Source: Limnohabitans sp. 2KL-51 | Lineage (GTDB): Bacteria; Pseudomonadota; Gammaproteobacteria; Burkholderiales; Burkholderiaceae_C | Length of the DNA: 41,864 bases | Direction: 5' to 3' | NCBI RefSeq assembly: GCF_003063645.1 | Contig: NZ_NESJ01000027.1 | Location: 1 to 41,864, forward strand | Shown here: in pieces, positions 33,520-41,336 of the stretch | Layout of the letters: the number at the start of each line of letters is the position of its first letter | How positions within the stretch are numbered: the first letter of the stretch is position 1 | The notes under the pieces: model-generated | What the model saw: the letters and a program-made list of their open reading frames with translations, nothing else | What the model was told of the DNA's origin: nothing | Database searches by the model: none | Position numbers and translations under genes: made by a program

Positions 33520-34596
33520 ATGTTTTACAGAGAAAACGGTCAATTCAAGACCTCTTACCGCAAAGACCAGCAGATCTTTGCGATTGCGCAAGACCGTTGG
33601 GCCATCTTGGCGCTCATCGCTTTTGCATTCATCGGCGTGCCCTTCATCGCCGATGAGTACATGTTCCGCGCCATTCTGATTCCCTTCCTCATCTTGTCGC
33701 TGGCCGCTTTGGGCGTGAACATCCTGGTGGGGTACTGCGGGCAGATTTCGCTGGGTTCGGGTGCGTTCATGGCCGTGGGGGCCTACATGGCCTACAACAC
33801 CTACATCCGCATCGAGGGCATGCCGCTGATCGTGGCTTTGTTGGCCGGTGGCTTTTTTGCCACCTTGGTGGGGGTGTTTTTTGGCATTCCCAGTTTGCGC
33901 GTCAAAGGCTTGTATCTGGCGGTGGCCACCTTGGCCGCTCAGTTCTTTTGCGACTGGGCTTTCCTGCGCGTAGGCTGGTTCACCAACAACAACGCCTCGG
34001 GCTCGGTGTCGGTGTCCAACCTGAATGTGTTTGGCCTGCCGATTGACACGCCACTGCAAAAATACATCTTCTGCCTGGTGTTCCTGGTGGTGTTTGGTCT
34101 GTTGGCCAAGAATTTGGTGCGCAGTGCCATTGGTCGTGAGTGGATGGCCATTCGCGACATGGACGTGGCCGCTGCCGTCATTGGCATTCGCCCTGTTTAC
34201 GCCAAGCTCACCGCCTTTGCAGTCAGCTCGTTCATCGTGGGTGTGGCCGGCGGCCTGTGGGGCTTTGTGCACCTGGGCTCTTGGGAGCCTGCGGCTTTCT
34301 CGATTGACCGCTCTTTCCAGTTGCTGTTCATGGTCATCATCGGTGGCATGGGCTCCATCATGGGCAGCTTCTTCGGTGCCGCTTTCATTGTGATCTTGCC
34401 AATTTTCCTCAACCAGTTCCTGCCTTGGGCAGGCGGCATGGTGGGCGTGAACATATCGACTGCAGCCGTCTCGCACACCGAATTCATGATCTTTGGCGCC
34501 CTGATTGTGTGGTTCCTGATCGTGGAGCCGCATGGCTTGGCCAAACTGTGGTCGGTGGCCAAACAAAAGCTGCGTCTGTGGCCTTTTCCCCATTGA
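33520..34596 (+). CDS. Branched-chain amino acid-type ABC transporter permease (LivM-like)
   Basis: A 358-residue permease with eight to ten membrane segments. LivM features are LGVNILVGYCGQISLGSGAFMAVGAYMAY, SLRVKGLYLAVATLAAQFF and the ATPase-contact loop GREWMAIRDMDVAAAVIGIRPVYAKLTAF. The N-terminal 25 residues are polar and cytoplasmic. It follows livH after 11 bases with a clear AAGGAGAG ribosome site. Ends with a basic tail. Confidence 0.95.
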   Translation: MFYRENGQFKTSYRKDQQIFAIAQDRWAILALIAFAFIGVPFIADEYMFRAILIPFLILSLAALGVNILVGYCGQISLGSGAFMAVGAYMAYNTYIRIEGMPLIVALLAGGFFATLVGVFFGIPSLRVKGLYLAVATLAAQFFCDWAFLRVGWFTNNNASGSVSVSNLNVFGLPIDTPLQKYIFCLVFLVVFGLLAKNLVRSAIGREWMAIRDMDVAAAVIGIRPVYAKLTAFAVSSFIVGVAGGLWGFVHLGSWEPAAFSIDRSFQLLFMVIIGGMGSIMGSFFGAAFIVILPIFLNQFLPWAGGMVGVNISTAAVSHTEFMIFGALIVWFLIVEPHGLAKLWSVAKQKLRLWPFPH

Positions 34597-34666
34597 TTTT
34601 TTCCGGCATTGATTTTCAACGTGTTTTTTCTAAGTGCTTCCAACTTTTTTTAACAGGAGACAAACC

Positions 34667-36004
34667 ATGAAGCTTCGTCAACTCGTTCTGGCCACTACGG
34701 TGGCGGCTGCAGGTCTTGCCAGTGCGCTGGTCAGCACCGTGGCCACGGCTCAAACCAAAGAGCAGTTCTTCCCCGTGCTGGTCTACCGCACAGGTGCCTA
34801 CGCCCCCAACGGCGTGCCCTTTGCCAACGGCTATGTCGACTACCTCAAGCTGGTCAATGCGCGCGGCGGCATCAACGGCGTGAAGGTGTCGTTTGAAGAG
34901 TGCGAAACCGGCTATGCCACCGACCGTGGCGTGGAGTGCTACGAGCGCCTGAAGGGCAAGAACGGCGGCGCGACCGTGTTCCAGCCTTTGTCCACCGGCA
35001 TCACCTTCGCCCTGACCGAAAAAGCCCCTGGCGACAAAATTCCTTTGATCACCGCAGGTTACGGCCGCAGCGAATCGGCTGACGGCGGCGTGTTCAAGTG
35101 GAACTTCCCGCTCGCAGGCACTTACTGGGTGGCCGGTGACGTGATCATCCAGGACATCGGCAAAAAGGCTGGTGGTGTCGACAAACTCAAAGGCAAACAC
35201 ATCGCCTTGGTTTACCACGACAGCCCCTTCGGCAAAGAAGCCATCCCGATCTTGCAAGAGCGCGCCGCCATGCACGGTTTCAAGCTGAGCCTGTTGCCCG
35301 TGACCCACCCCGGCGTGGAGCAAAAGTCCACCTGGCTGCAAATTCGCCGCGACCGTCCTGACTACGTCGTCAACTGGGGCTGGGGCGTGATGAATTCCAC
35401 CTTGCTCAAGGAAGCGCAAGCCACTGGCTACCCCCGTGAAAACATCTGGGGCGTGTGGTGGGCGGGTGCCGAGCCTGATGTCAAAGACATTGGTATGGGC
35501 GCCAAGGGTTACAACGCCATCACCATGCAGCACGGCGCTGAAAAAGGCTCCGCTGTGGTCAAGGAAGTGCTGGAGAAGTTGCACGCCAAGAACCAAGGCA
35601 CAGGCCCCAAGGACGAAGTGGGTGAAGTGCTTTACATGCGCGGTTTGTTCAGCGCCATGTTCGCCATCGAAGGTGTGCGCCAAGCCCAAGAGAAATATGG
35701 CAAAGGCAAGGTCATGACTGGCGAGCAAGCACGCTGGGGTTTTGAAAACCTGAACCTGACGCAGCCCAAATTGGATGCCCTGGGCTTCAAGGGCGTGTTG
35801 CGCCCGATCTCCACCTCCTGTGCAGACCACATGGGTGCCAACTGGGCCCGTATCCACACATGGGACGGTGCCAAGTGGCAATTCAGCAGCGATTGGATGC
35901 AGGCCGATGAGCAGATCATCAAGCCCATGGTGAAGGCCGCTGCCGACAAGTACGCCGCCGAGAAAAAGATCACACGCCGCACGCCTGCGGATTGCCAGTC
36001 TTGA
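34667..36004 (+). CDS. Periplasmic substrate-binding protein of the Liv-type transporter
   Basis: A 445-residue type I periplasmic binding protein. Signal peptide 1-29 (QLVLATTVAAAGLASALVS, cleavage after ATA). The family blocks are ANGYVDYLKLVNARGGINGVKVSFEECETGY, the central FQPLSTGITFALTEK and the late VVNWGWGVMNSTLLKEAQATGYPRE. AGGAGA lies six bases before the ATG. It is longer than LivJ (about 365) and carries a Trp-rich second half, as in the Liv paralogues that bind aromatic or fatty acids; a specific ligand cannot be inferred. Two hairpins follow its stop (36011-36109). Confidence 0.93.
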   Translation: MKLRQLVLATTVAAAGLASALVSTVATAQTKEQFFPVLVYRTGAYAPNGVPFANGYVDYLKLVNARGGINGVKVSFEECETGYATDRGVECYERLKGKNGGATVFQPLSTGITFALTEKAPGDKIPLITAGYGRSESADGGVFKWNFPLAGTYWVAGDVIIQDIGKKAGGVDKLKGKHIALVYHDSPFGKEAIPILQERAAMHGFKLSLLPVTHPGVEQKSTWLQIRRDRPDYVVNWGWGVMNSTLLKEAQATGYPRENIWGVWWAGAEPDVKDIGMGAKGYNAITMQHGAEKGSAVVKEVLEKLHAKNQGTGPKDEVGEVLYMRGLFSAMFAIEGVRQAQEKYGKGKVMTGEQARWGFENLNLTQPKLDALGFKGVLRPISTSCADHMGANWARIHTWDGAKWQFSSDWMQADEQIIKPMVKAAADKYAAEKKITRRTPADCQS

Positions 36005-36010
36005 TCTGAA

Positions 36011-36040
36011 ACCACGCCTGCCGCGCAAGCGGCAGGTGGT
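36011..36040 (+). repeat. Hairpin after the binding-protein gene
   Basis: CCTGCCGC-GCAA-GCGGCAGG (36017-36036), an eight-base-pair stem capped by a stable GCAA tetraloop, extended by ACCA/TGGT outside. No T-run. It lies seven bases past the stop of the binding-protein gene, where such stems often protect the upstream mRNA segment. Confidence 0.7.
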
Positions 36041-36073
36041 CAGCTGCAAAGGGCATTGGCCCGCCAGCAGCTG

Positions 36074-36109
36074 CCAAATGAAACCCTTGCGTGCAGCGGT
36101 TTCATTTGG
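36074..36109 (+). repeat. Second perfect inverted repeat before the LivF-like gene
   Basis: CCAAATGAAACC (36074-36085) and GGTTTCATTTGG (36098-36109) are perfect 12-base arms with a 12-base loop, 34 bases before the next ATG. No T-run follows. May act as a partial terminator or mRNA stabiliser that lets the binding protein be made in excess over the ATPase. Confidence 0.7.
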
Positions 36110-36142
36110 CTTGAACCCCCAGAATTTGAAAAGGCACAGTCC

Positions 36143-36952
36143 ATGAGCGACAAAAACATTGTTCTGAACGTCAATGGCATCGAAGTCATTTACAACCACG
36201 TCATCCTGGTGCTCAAGGGCGTGTCCCTGCAGGTGCCTGAGCAAGGCATCGTGTCTTTGTTGGGCGGCAATGGTGCCGGCAAAACCACCACTTTGCGTGC
36301 GATCTCCAACTTGCTCAAGGGCGAGCGAGGTGACGTGACCAAAGGCAGCATCGAGCTGCGCGGTGAACGCATCGAAAACCTGACACCCGCCGACCTGGTC
36401 AATCGGGGCGTGGTGCAGGTCATGGAAGGGCGTCATTGCTTTGCCCACTTGTCGATCGAAGACAACCTGTTGACCGGCAGCTACACCCGCAAGGACAAGG
36501 GTGAAATTGCCGCCAACCTGGACAAGGTCTACACCTATTTCCCGCGCCTCAAAACCCGACGCACCTCGCAAGCAGCCTATACATCGGGCGGTGAGCAGCA
36601 GATGTGTGCCATTGGCCGCGCCTTGATGACCAACCCCAGTGTGATGTTGCTTGATGAGCCCTCCATGGGTCTGGCGCCACAGATCGTGGAAGAGGTGTTC
36701 AACATCGTCAAAGATCTGAACGAGAAGGAAAAAGTCACTTTCTTGATTGCAGAGCAAAACACCAACATGGCGCTCAAATATTCTGACTATGGTTACATCA
36801 TGGAGTCGGGTCGCATTGTGATGGACGGCGTGGCCGAAGACCTGCGCACCAACGAAGACGTGAAAGAGTTTTATCTCGGCATGGGCGGTGGTGAGCGCAA
36901 GAGCTTTAAGGATGTGAAGAGCTACAAGCGCCGCAAGCGTTGGTTGGCTTGA
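36143..36952 (+). CDS. Branched-chain amino acid-type ABC transporter ATPase (LivF-like)
   Basis: A 269-residue ATPase: Walker A GGNGAGKTT, the LivF mark VMEGRHCFAHLSIEDNL, signature TSGGEQQMCAIGRAL (Leu of LSGGEQ replaced by Thr), Walker B VMLLDEPSMGLAP, and a switch region LIAEQNTNMAL in which His is replaced by Gln, as is normal in LivF. A basic C-terminal tail (KSYKRRKRWLA) extends past the usual end. The frame is open 29 codons upstream, but that part covers the hairpin, so MSDKNIVL at 36143 is the start. Second ATPase of the Liv complex. Confidence 0.94.
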   Translation: MSDKNIVLNVNGIEVIYNHVILVLKGVSLQVPEQGIVSLLGGNGAGKTTTLRAISNLLKGERGDVTKGSIELRGERIENLTPADLVNRGVVQVMEGRHCFAHLSIEDNLLTGSYTRKDKGEIAANLDKVYTYFPRLKTRRTSQAAYTSGGEQQMCAIGRALMTNPSVMLLDEPSMGLAPQIVEEVFNIVKDLNEKEKVTFLIAEQNTNMALKYSDYGYIMESGRIVMDGVAEDLRTNEDVKEFYLGMGGGERKSFKDVKSYKRRKRWLA

Positions 36953-37006
36953 TGTGCAGGCCTTCACCCGCTCACTTTCTTAACGCAGTACCCCAGAAAG
37001 AAATCC

Positions 37007-38263
37007 ATGTCTCAGCACTTTGATGCGTTGGAAACGCGCGCCCCAGAAGTCCGCGAAGCCGCCCTGATGGCCGCTTTGCCCGCGCAGGTCGCGCACGCCA
37101 AAGCCAAAGCCCCTGCTTTTGTCGAGTTGCTCAAGGCAGTGGATGCCGCCAGCGTCAACAGCCGCAATGCGCTGGCCCAATTGCCCGTGATCCGCAAAAC
37201 CGAATTGCTGGAGCGCCAAAAGGCTTCTCGTGCGGCAGGCGGCAATGTGTTCGGCGGGTTCAGCACGCTCGGTTTTGGCCAAGGCATGACCCGCGTGTTT
37301 GCCAGCCCCGGCACCATTTACGAACCCGAAGGTGCTCGCGCTGACTACTGGCGCATGGCGCGTACGATGTTCGCAGCGGGCTTTCGTCCGGGTGAGTTGA
37401 TCCACAACTGCTTCAGCTACCACTTCACACCCGCGGGCTCCATGATGGAAACCGGCGCGCACGCGCTGGGTTGCACGGTGTTTCCCGGCGGCATTGGTCA
37501 GACCGAGCAGCAAGTCACGGCCATGGCCGAGTTGCAGCCCGCGGGCTACATCGGCACACCGAGCTTTTTGAAAATCATCCTTGAAAAAGCCGCCGAGATG
37601 GGCGTGGCCCTGCCCAGCGTGCGCAAAGCGCTGGTGTCGGGCGAAGCTTTTCCCCCAAGCCTGCGCGATTGGATGACCGCGCACGGCGTGGATGCCTACC
37701 AGTGCTATGCCACCGCCGATGTGGGCTTGATCGCTTATGAAACCGCTTCGCGTGAGGGCTTGGTGCTTGACGAGGGTGTGATCGTCGAGATCGTGCGCCC
37801 CGGCACCGGCGACCCGGTGCCTGAAGGTGAAGTGGGCGAGCTGGTCATCACCACGCTCAACCCCGACTACCCGCTGATCCGTTTTGGCACAGGCGACTTG
37901 TCGGCCATCCTGCCGGGTACTTGCCCAACGGGTCGCACCGGCCAACGCATCAAGGGCTGGATGGGCCGGGCTGACCAGACCACCAAAATCAGGGGTATGT
38001 TTGTGCACCCAGGTCAGGTGGCCGAGATCGTTAAACGCTTTCCCGAAGTGAGCAAAGCCCGCTTGGTGGTGACGGGTGAGATGGCCAACGACCAGATGGC
38101 GCTGCACGTCGAGACGGGCTTGCTGGCGGATGAAGGCCTCAAGAGCCGGGTGTCTGACGCTGTCCGAGATGTGACCAAGTTGCGTGGCGAGGTGCACCTG
38201 GTGGCCCCCGGCAGCCTGGCCAACGACGGCAAGGTGATCGAGGACGCCCGTAGTTACCAATGA
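37007..38263 (+). CDS. Phenylacetate-CoA ligase-like (PaaK-type) AMP-binding protein
   Basis: A 418-residue adenylate-forming enzyme in the PaaK branch. It has the YATADVGLIAYE adenine motif, LRFGTGD-like LIRFGTGDLSAI, and the C-terminal GRADQTTKIRGMFVHPGQV hinge. The usual Ser/Thr-Gly P-loop (SSGTTG) is replaced by FASPGTIYEPEG, which I recall as typical of a Burkholderiales subfamily rather than a decay. It probably makes an acyl-CoA from the acid imported by the Liv transporter, or has another adenylate-based role. It starts 54 bases after livF and completes the operon; the 189 bases after it hold a GCGCGC-GAT-GCGCGC stem (38324-38338). Confidence 0.88.
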   Translation: MSQHFDALETRAPEVREAALMAALPAQVAHAKAKAPAFVELLKAVDAASVNSRNALAQLPVIRKTELLERQKASRAAGGNVFGGFSTLGFGQGMTRVFASPGTIYEPEGARADYWRMARTMFAAGFRPGELIHNCFSYHFTPAGSMMETGAHALGCTVFPGGIGQTEQQVTAMAELQPAGYIGTPSFLKIILEKAAEMGVALPSVRKALVSGEAFPPSLRDWMTAHGVDAYQCYATADVGLIAYETASREGLVLDEGVIVEIVRPGTGDPVPEGEVGELVITTLNPDYPLIRFGTGDLSAILPGTCPTGRTGQRIKGWMGRADQTTKIRGMFVHPGQVAEIVKRFPEVSKARLVVTGEMANDQMALHVETGLLADEGLKSRVSDAVRDVTKLRGEVHLVAPGSLANDGKVIEDARSYQ

Positions 38264-38452
38264 TCTCCGGGGTCTTGGCAGAGGTATTTTTGTCCTCGCC
38301 AGTGAGGAAAATGCACCTTTTTGGCGCGCGATGCGCGCGCTCAAATCCTTTATGAAATCAAGGCCATACAAGGGTTAGCCGCTAAGTACTTTCCGCGATT
38401 TCTAGACACTCATTAGGTTTTAAACTGTCCAGTCACTTTTAGGAGTTTGTCA

Positions 38453-39439
38453 ATGAAGCAATGGATCGCACTCGCCACCTTGGCTGCAGTTTCCGTGGGC
38501 GCCAATGCCCAGTCCTTTCCCGGTAACAAGCCGGTGGCCATTGTGGTGCCGTTCACGGCGGGTGGCCCCACCGACCGCGTGGCACGCGACTTGGCTGAAG
38601 CCATGCGCAAGCTCATCCCGGGCAGCAACTTTGTGGTGGAAAACACCGCTGGTGCTGGCGGCACCATCGGTGCCAACCGCGTCGCCAAGGCTGCGCCCGA
38701 TGGCCACACTTTGTTGTTGTTCCACATCGGCATGGCGGCCACGCCTGCGCTGTACCGCAAGCTGTCGTACAAGCCGCTGGAAGACTTTGAGTTTTTGGGC
38801 ATGGTCAACGACGTGCCCATGACGTTGATCGGCAAGCCCCAGTTGCCCGCCAACACTTACCGCGACTTTGAAAACTACATCCGCGCCAATGCGGGCAAGC
38901 TGAACATCGCGCATGCGGGTTTGGGTTCTGCGTCGCACCTGTGTGGCCTGCTCTGGCAGAGCAATGTGCAGACCAAGGACGCCATGACGACCATCCCGTT
39001 TGGCGGCACTGCGCCGGCCATGACCGCCCTGATCGGTGGTCAGGTGGACATGATGTGTGACCAGACCACCAACACCACAGCCCAAATCGAAGGCGGCCGC
39101 GTGAAGGCTTTTGCCGTGACCACGGCCAAGCCCTTGAGCAACCACCCCGTGCTCAAGCACTACCCCAGCTTGCAAGAGATGGGAATGAAGAACTTCAACC
39201 TGACCATCTGGCACGGCCTGTATGCCCCCAAAGGCACGCCACCAGCCGTCACCAAGTTGTTGAACGACACGCTGAAAAAAGCCTTGAAAGACCCCGAGTT
39301 CGTCAAGAAGAACGAAGGTCTGGGCGCCATCGTGGTGACCGATAACCGCACCGACCCGGCCGAGCACAAGAAATTTGTGGCCGCCGAGATGGTGAAGATC
39401 AAGGCCGCTGTGGACGCTGCTGGCAAATACGCCGACTGA
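38453..39439 (+). CDS. Bug-family (TctC) tripartite tricarboxylate transporter receptor
   Basis: A 328-residue periplasmic solute receptor. Signal peptide 1-20 (cleavage after NAQ or ANA). The Bug signatures are KPVAIVVPFTAGGPTDRVARDLAE, GAGGTIGANRVAKAAPDGHTLLL and the two-lobe pattern later (YKPLEDFEFLGMVND, FGGTAPAMTALIGGQVDMMCD). AGGAG lies seven bases before the ATG at 38453. These receptors bind carboxylates for TctAB; no TctA or TctB is encoded here, which is common for the many orphan Bug genes of Burkholderiales. Ends in an intrinsic terminator. Confidence 0.94.
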   Translation: MKQWIALATLAAVSVGANAQSFPGNKPVAIVVPFTAGGPTDRVARDLAEAMRKLIPGSNFVVENTAGAGGTIGANRVAKAAPDGHTLLLFHIGMAATPALYRKLSYKPLEDFEFLGMVNDVPMTLIGKPQLPANTYRDFENYIRANAGKLNIAHAGLGSASHLCGLLWQSNVQTKDAMTTIPFGGTAPAMTALIGGQVDMMCDQTTNTTAQIEGGRVKAFAVTTAKPLSNHPVLKHYPSLQEMGMKNFNLTIWHGLYAPKGTPPAVTKLLNDTLKKALKDPEFVKKNEGLGAIVVTDNRTDPAEHKKFVAAEMVKIKAAVDAAGKYAD

Positions 39440-39458
39440 CGGTCCCTTGGCTCACCAC

Positions 39459-39485
39459 AAAAAGCCCGATCTGATCGGGCTTTTT
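39459..39485. terminator. Bidirectional Rho-independent terminator
   Basis: AAAAAGCCCGAT-CTG-ATCGGGCTTTTT: twelve perfect base pairs with T-runs on both strands. It lies 19 bases after the Bug gene stop and 40 bases past the exbD stop on the other strand, so it can end both converging transcripts. Confidence 0.93.
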
Positions 39486-39525
39486 GCTGGGCGTTTCACT
39501 TGCGTGGCGCGTCACGGGAGTCGCA

Positions 39526-39978
39526 TCAGTTCGAGAATTTTTCTGTCCCCAAAATCCCCAACTTGTTCAAATCCTGCCGTTGGGCACCGGCCAGCACAGC
39601 CGCGGCAGCTTCGTATTTGGCCTGAGGGTGCGAGCGGATGTGCAGCTCAGGCTGGGGTTGCTGCAAAGCGGCCTGGGCCAGTTGCGCCTGCAAAGCCGCT
39701 CGGTCAGCCAAGGCTTGGCCATTCCAAGAGATGACCGAGTTGGCATCGATGTCGATGCGAATGACCTGTGGCGGGCTGGGCGGCGGCGCGGCGCTGGTCA
39801 CAGGCATGTCCAGGTTGACCGCGTGCAATTGCGCAGGAATGGTGATGATCAGCATGATCAACAGCACCAGCATTACGTCGATCAGCGGCGTGGTGTTGAT
39901 GTCCATCATCAGCTCGTCCTCTTCGGGCGGGCTCAAGCTGGGGGTCTGGTGGCTGCCAAAGCCCGTGATTGGTTTCAT
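39526..39978 (-). CDS. exbD: ExbD/TolR-family biopolymer transport protein (second copy)
   Basis: A 150-residue protein with a short cytoplasmic N-terminus, one membrane segment at about 33-50 and a periplasmic domain (PELHIRSHPQAKYEAAAAVLAGAQRQDLNKLG). The proton-carrying Asp34 is in PLIDVMLVLLI. ExbD couples proton flow through ExbB to TonB. It is the last gene of the tonB-exbB-exbD-exbD operon, one base after the other exbD stop. The two ExbD copies are diverged, not identical, and this one has a longer Pro-rich loop (AAPPPSPPQ). Confidence 0.95.
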   Translation of the reverse strand: MKPITGFGSHQTPSLSPPEEDELMMDINTTPLIDVMLVLLIMLIITIPAQLHAVNLDMPVTSAAPPPSPPQVIRIDIDANSVISWNGQALADRAALQAQLAQAALQQPQPELHIRSHPQAKYEAAAAVLAGAQRQDLNKLGILGTEKFSN

Positions 39979-39979
39979 G

Positions 39980-40396
39980 TCAGTTCCCCGGGTCGGTGAT
40001 GAAGCCGACTTTGGCGATGCCCGCGCGCTGCACGGCGTTCATCACCTGCCCGACGGCGGCAAAGTCGCTTTGCGCGTCGCCGCGAATGTGCACTTCAGGC
40101 TGAGGTTGCATGACCGAGAACTTTTTCAGCCGTTCACGCAAGTCCGCCGAGTTTTTCATCGGGGTGTCGTACAAAAAAATCTGTCCGGATTGGTTCACCG
40201 AGATGATCAGGTTTTCCGGCAAAGCCTGACGGGGCATATTTTTTTCTTGTGGCAGCTTGACCTGGATGGAGGTGGTCACCACCGGGATCGTGATCAAGAA
40301 AATGATCAGCAGCACCAGCATCACGTCCACCAAGGGCGTGGTGTTGATGGTGCTCATGATGTCGTCTTCCGACTCGGTGCCGATGTGCATGGCCAT
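39980..40396 (-). CDS. exbD: ExbD/TolR-family biopolymer transport protein (first copy)
   Basis: A 138-residue ExbD with Asp24 in TTPLVDVMLVLLIIFLIT as the proton site in its single membrane segment and a periplasmic domain ending GQVMNAVQRAGIAKVGFITDP. It is preceded by exbB (24 bases between the exbB stop and its ATG). The in-frame Met14 (MSTINTTPL) is a possible later start. Two ExbD types in one operon are known in Xanthomonas and some Burkholderiales. Confidence 0.95.
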   Translation of the reverse strand: MAMHIGTESEDDIMSTINTTPLVDVMLVLLIIFLITIPVVTTSIQVKLPQEKNMPRQALPENLIISVNQSGQIFLYDTPMKNSADLRERLKKFSVMQPQPEVHIRGDAQSDFAAVGQVMNAVQRAGIAKVGFITDPGN

Positions 40397-40420
40397 GGCG
40401 CAGTCTCCGGTGTGGGGGCG

Positions 40421-41278
40421 TTATTTTTTGGCGGAAGACAACAGCACGGCGTGCAAATCGGCCCCGAAGGCGTTGATTTCCTCCATCACCGCCTTGTTGC
40501 GGCGCACCAGCCAGTTGTAGCCCAGCACGGCAGGCACAGCCACCGCCAAACCGATGGCGGTCATGATCAAGGCCTCGCCGACGGGCCCGGCGACTTTGTC
40601 GATGCTGGCTTGGCCCGACATGCCGATTTTGACCAACGCGTGGTAGATGCCCCACACGGTGCCGAACAGTCCCACAAAGGGCGCAGTGGAGCCCACCGTG
40701 GCCAGCACCGCCAGGCTGTCTTGCAAGCGGCTTTGCACAGTACCCAGGGCGCGTTGCAGGCTCATGCTGACCCAGGTGTTGAAGTCCACGTTGCTGAGCA
40801 GGCCTTCGTGCCGGTTGGCGCTCTCCAGACCTTTTTCGGTGATGAAGCGGTAGGGGCTGGCAGGGTCAAGTCCGTCCGCGGCCTGGCGCAGGCTGGCCGA
40901 TGCCCAGAAGTCACCTTGGGCCGCTAAGCCATGTTTGCGCATGCGCGATTGTTCGGCGAACTTGGTGAAAATGACATACCAGCTGCCCACGCTCATGATC
41001 ACCAAAATCAGCAGTGTGATCTTGGCCACGGCATCGCCTTGCGCCCACAGTGCGCCAAGGCCATACGGGTTGTCTACGGCTGTGGTGCCAGCGCTGGGCG
41101 TGGAGGCGTTGGCCGCAGAGCTCAGTGAGGCTGGTGCGGCAAGGGCCGTGGCAGCAGCAGGCCCAGAGGTGGGTGCAGGGGTTGGCACAGCAGTGGACGT
41201 ATTGGCCCAAACTGCGCCGCCAAGCAGTGCGGCCGACAGGCTCAGGCTGGCCAGGATGAGTTGAATGGGTGTGCGCAT
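40421..41278 (-). CDS. exbB: ExbB/TolQ/MotA-family proton channel protein
   Basis: A 285-residue ExbB with three membrane segments: about 84-106 (AKITLLILVIMSVGSWYVIF), then FVGLFGTVWGIYHAL and ALIMTAIGLAVAVPAVLGYNWLV, which line the proton path. The first 25 residues look like a signal peptide (cleavage after VWA), followed by a 45-residue Ala/Pro/Ser/Thr linker, the long form of ExbB seen in many proteobacteria. AAGGAGT lies eight bases before the ATG. Works with ExbD and TonB. Confidence 0.95.
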   Translation of the reverse strand: MRTPIQLILASLSLSAALLGGAVWANTSTAVPTPAPTSGPAAATALAAPASLSSAANASTPSAGTTAVDNPYGLGALWAQGDAVAKITLLILVIMSVGSWYVIFTKFAEQSRMRKHGLAAQGDFWASASLRQAADGLDPASPYRFITEKGLESANRHEGLLSNVDFNTWVSMSLQRALGTVQSRLQDSLAVLATVGSTAPFVGLFGTVWGIYHALVKIGMSGQASIDKVAGPVGEALIMTAIGLAVAVPAVLGYNWLVRRNKAVMEEINAFGADLHAVLLSSAKK

Positions 41279-41336
41279 CGGTGGAGACTCCTTGAATCGG
41301 GGCAGTGTGGGCTTGTTTGTGGGATGCGGGCGCGGC

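Noticed and set aside
34616..36967. A 783-codon open frame on the minus strand
   Set aside because: It lies antisense to the binding-protein and LivF genes. Its predicted protein is His/Gly/Val-rich, a typical product of the reverse frame of GC-rich codons, and both opposing genes have full family motifs.
38264..38452. Intrinsic terminator at the end of the Liv/CoA-ligase operon
   Set aside because: The GCGCGC-GAT-GCGCGC stem (38324-38338) has no T-run and sits 60 bases past the stop; it may be a terminator but cannot be called from sequence.
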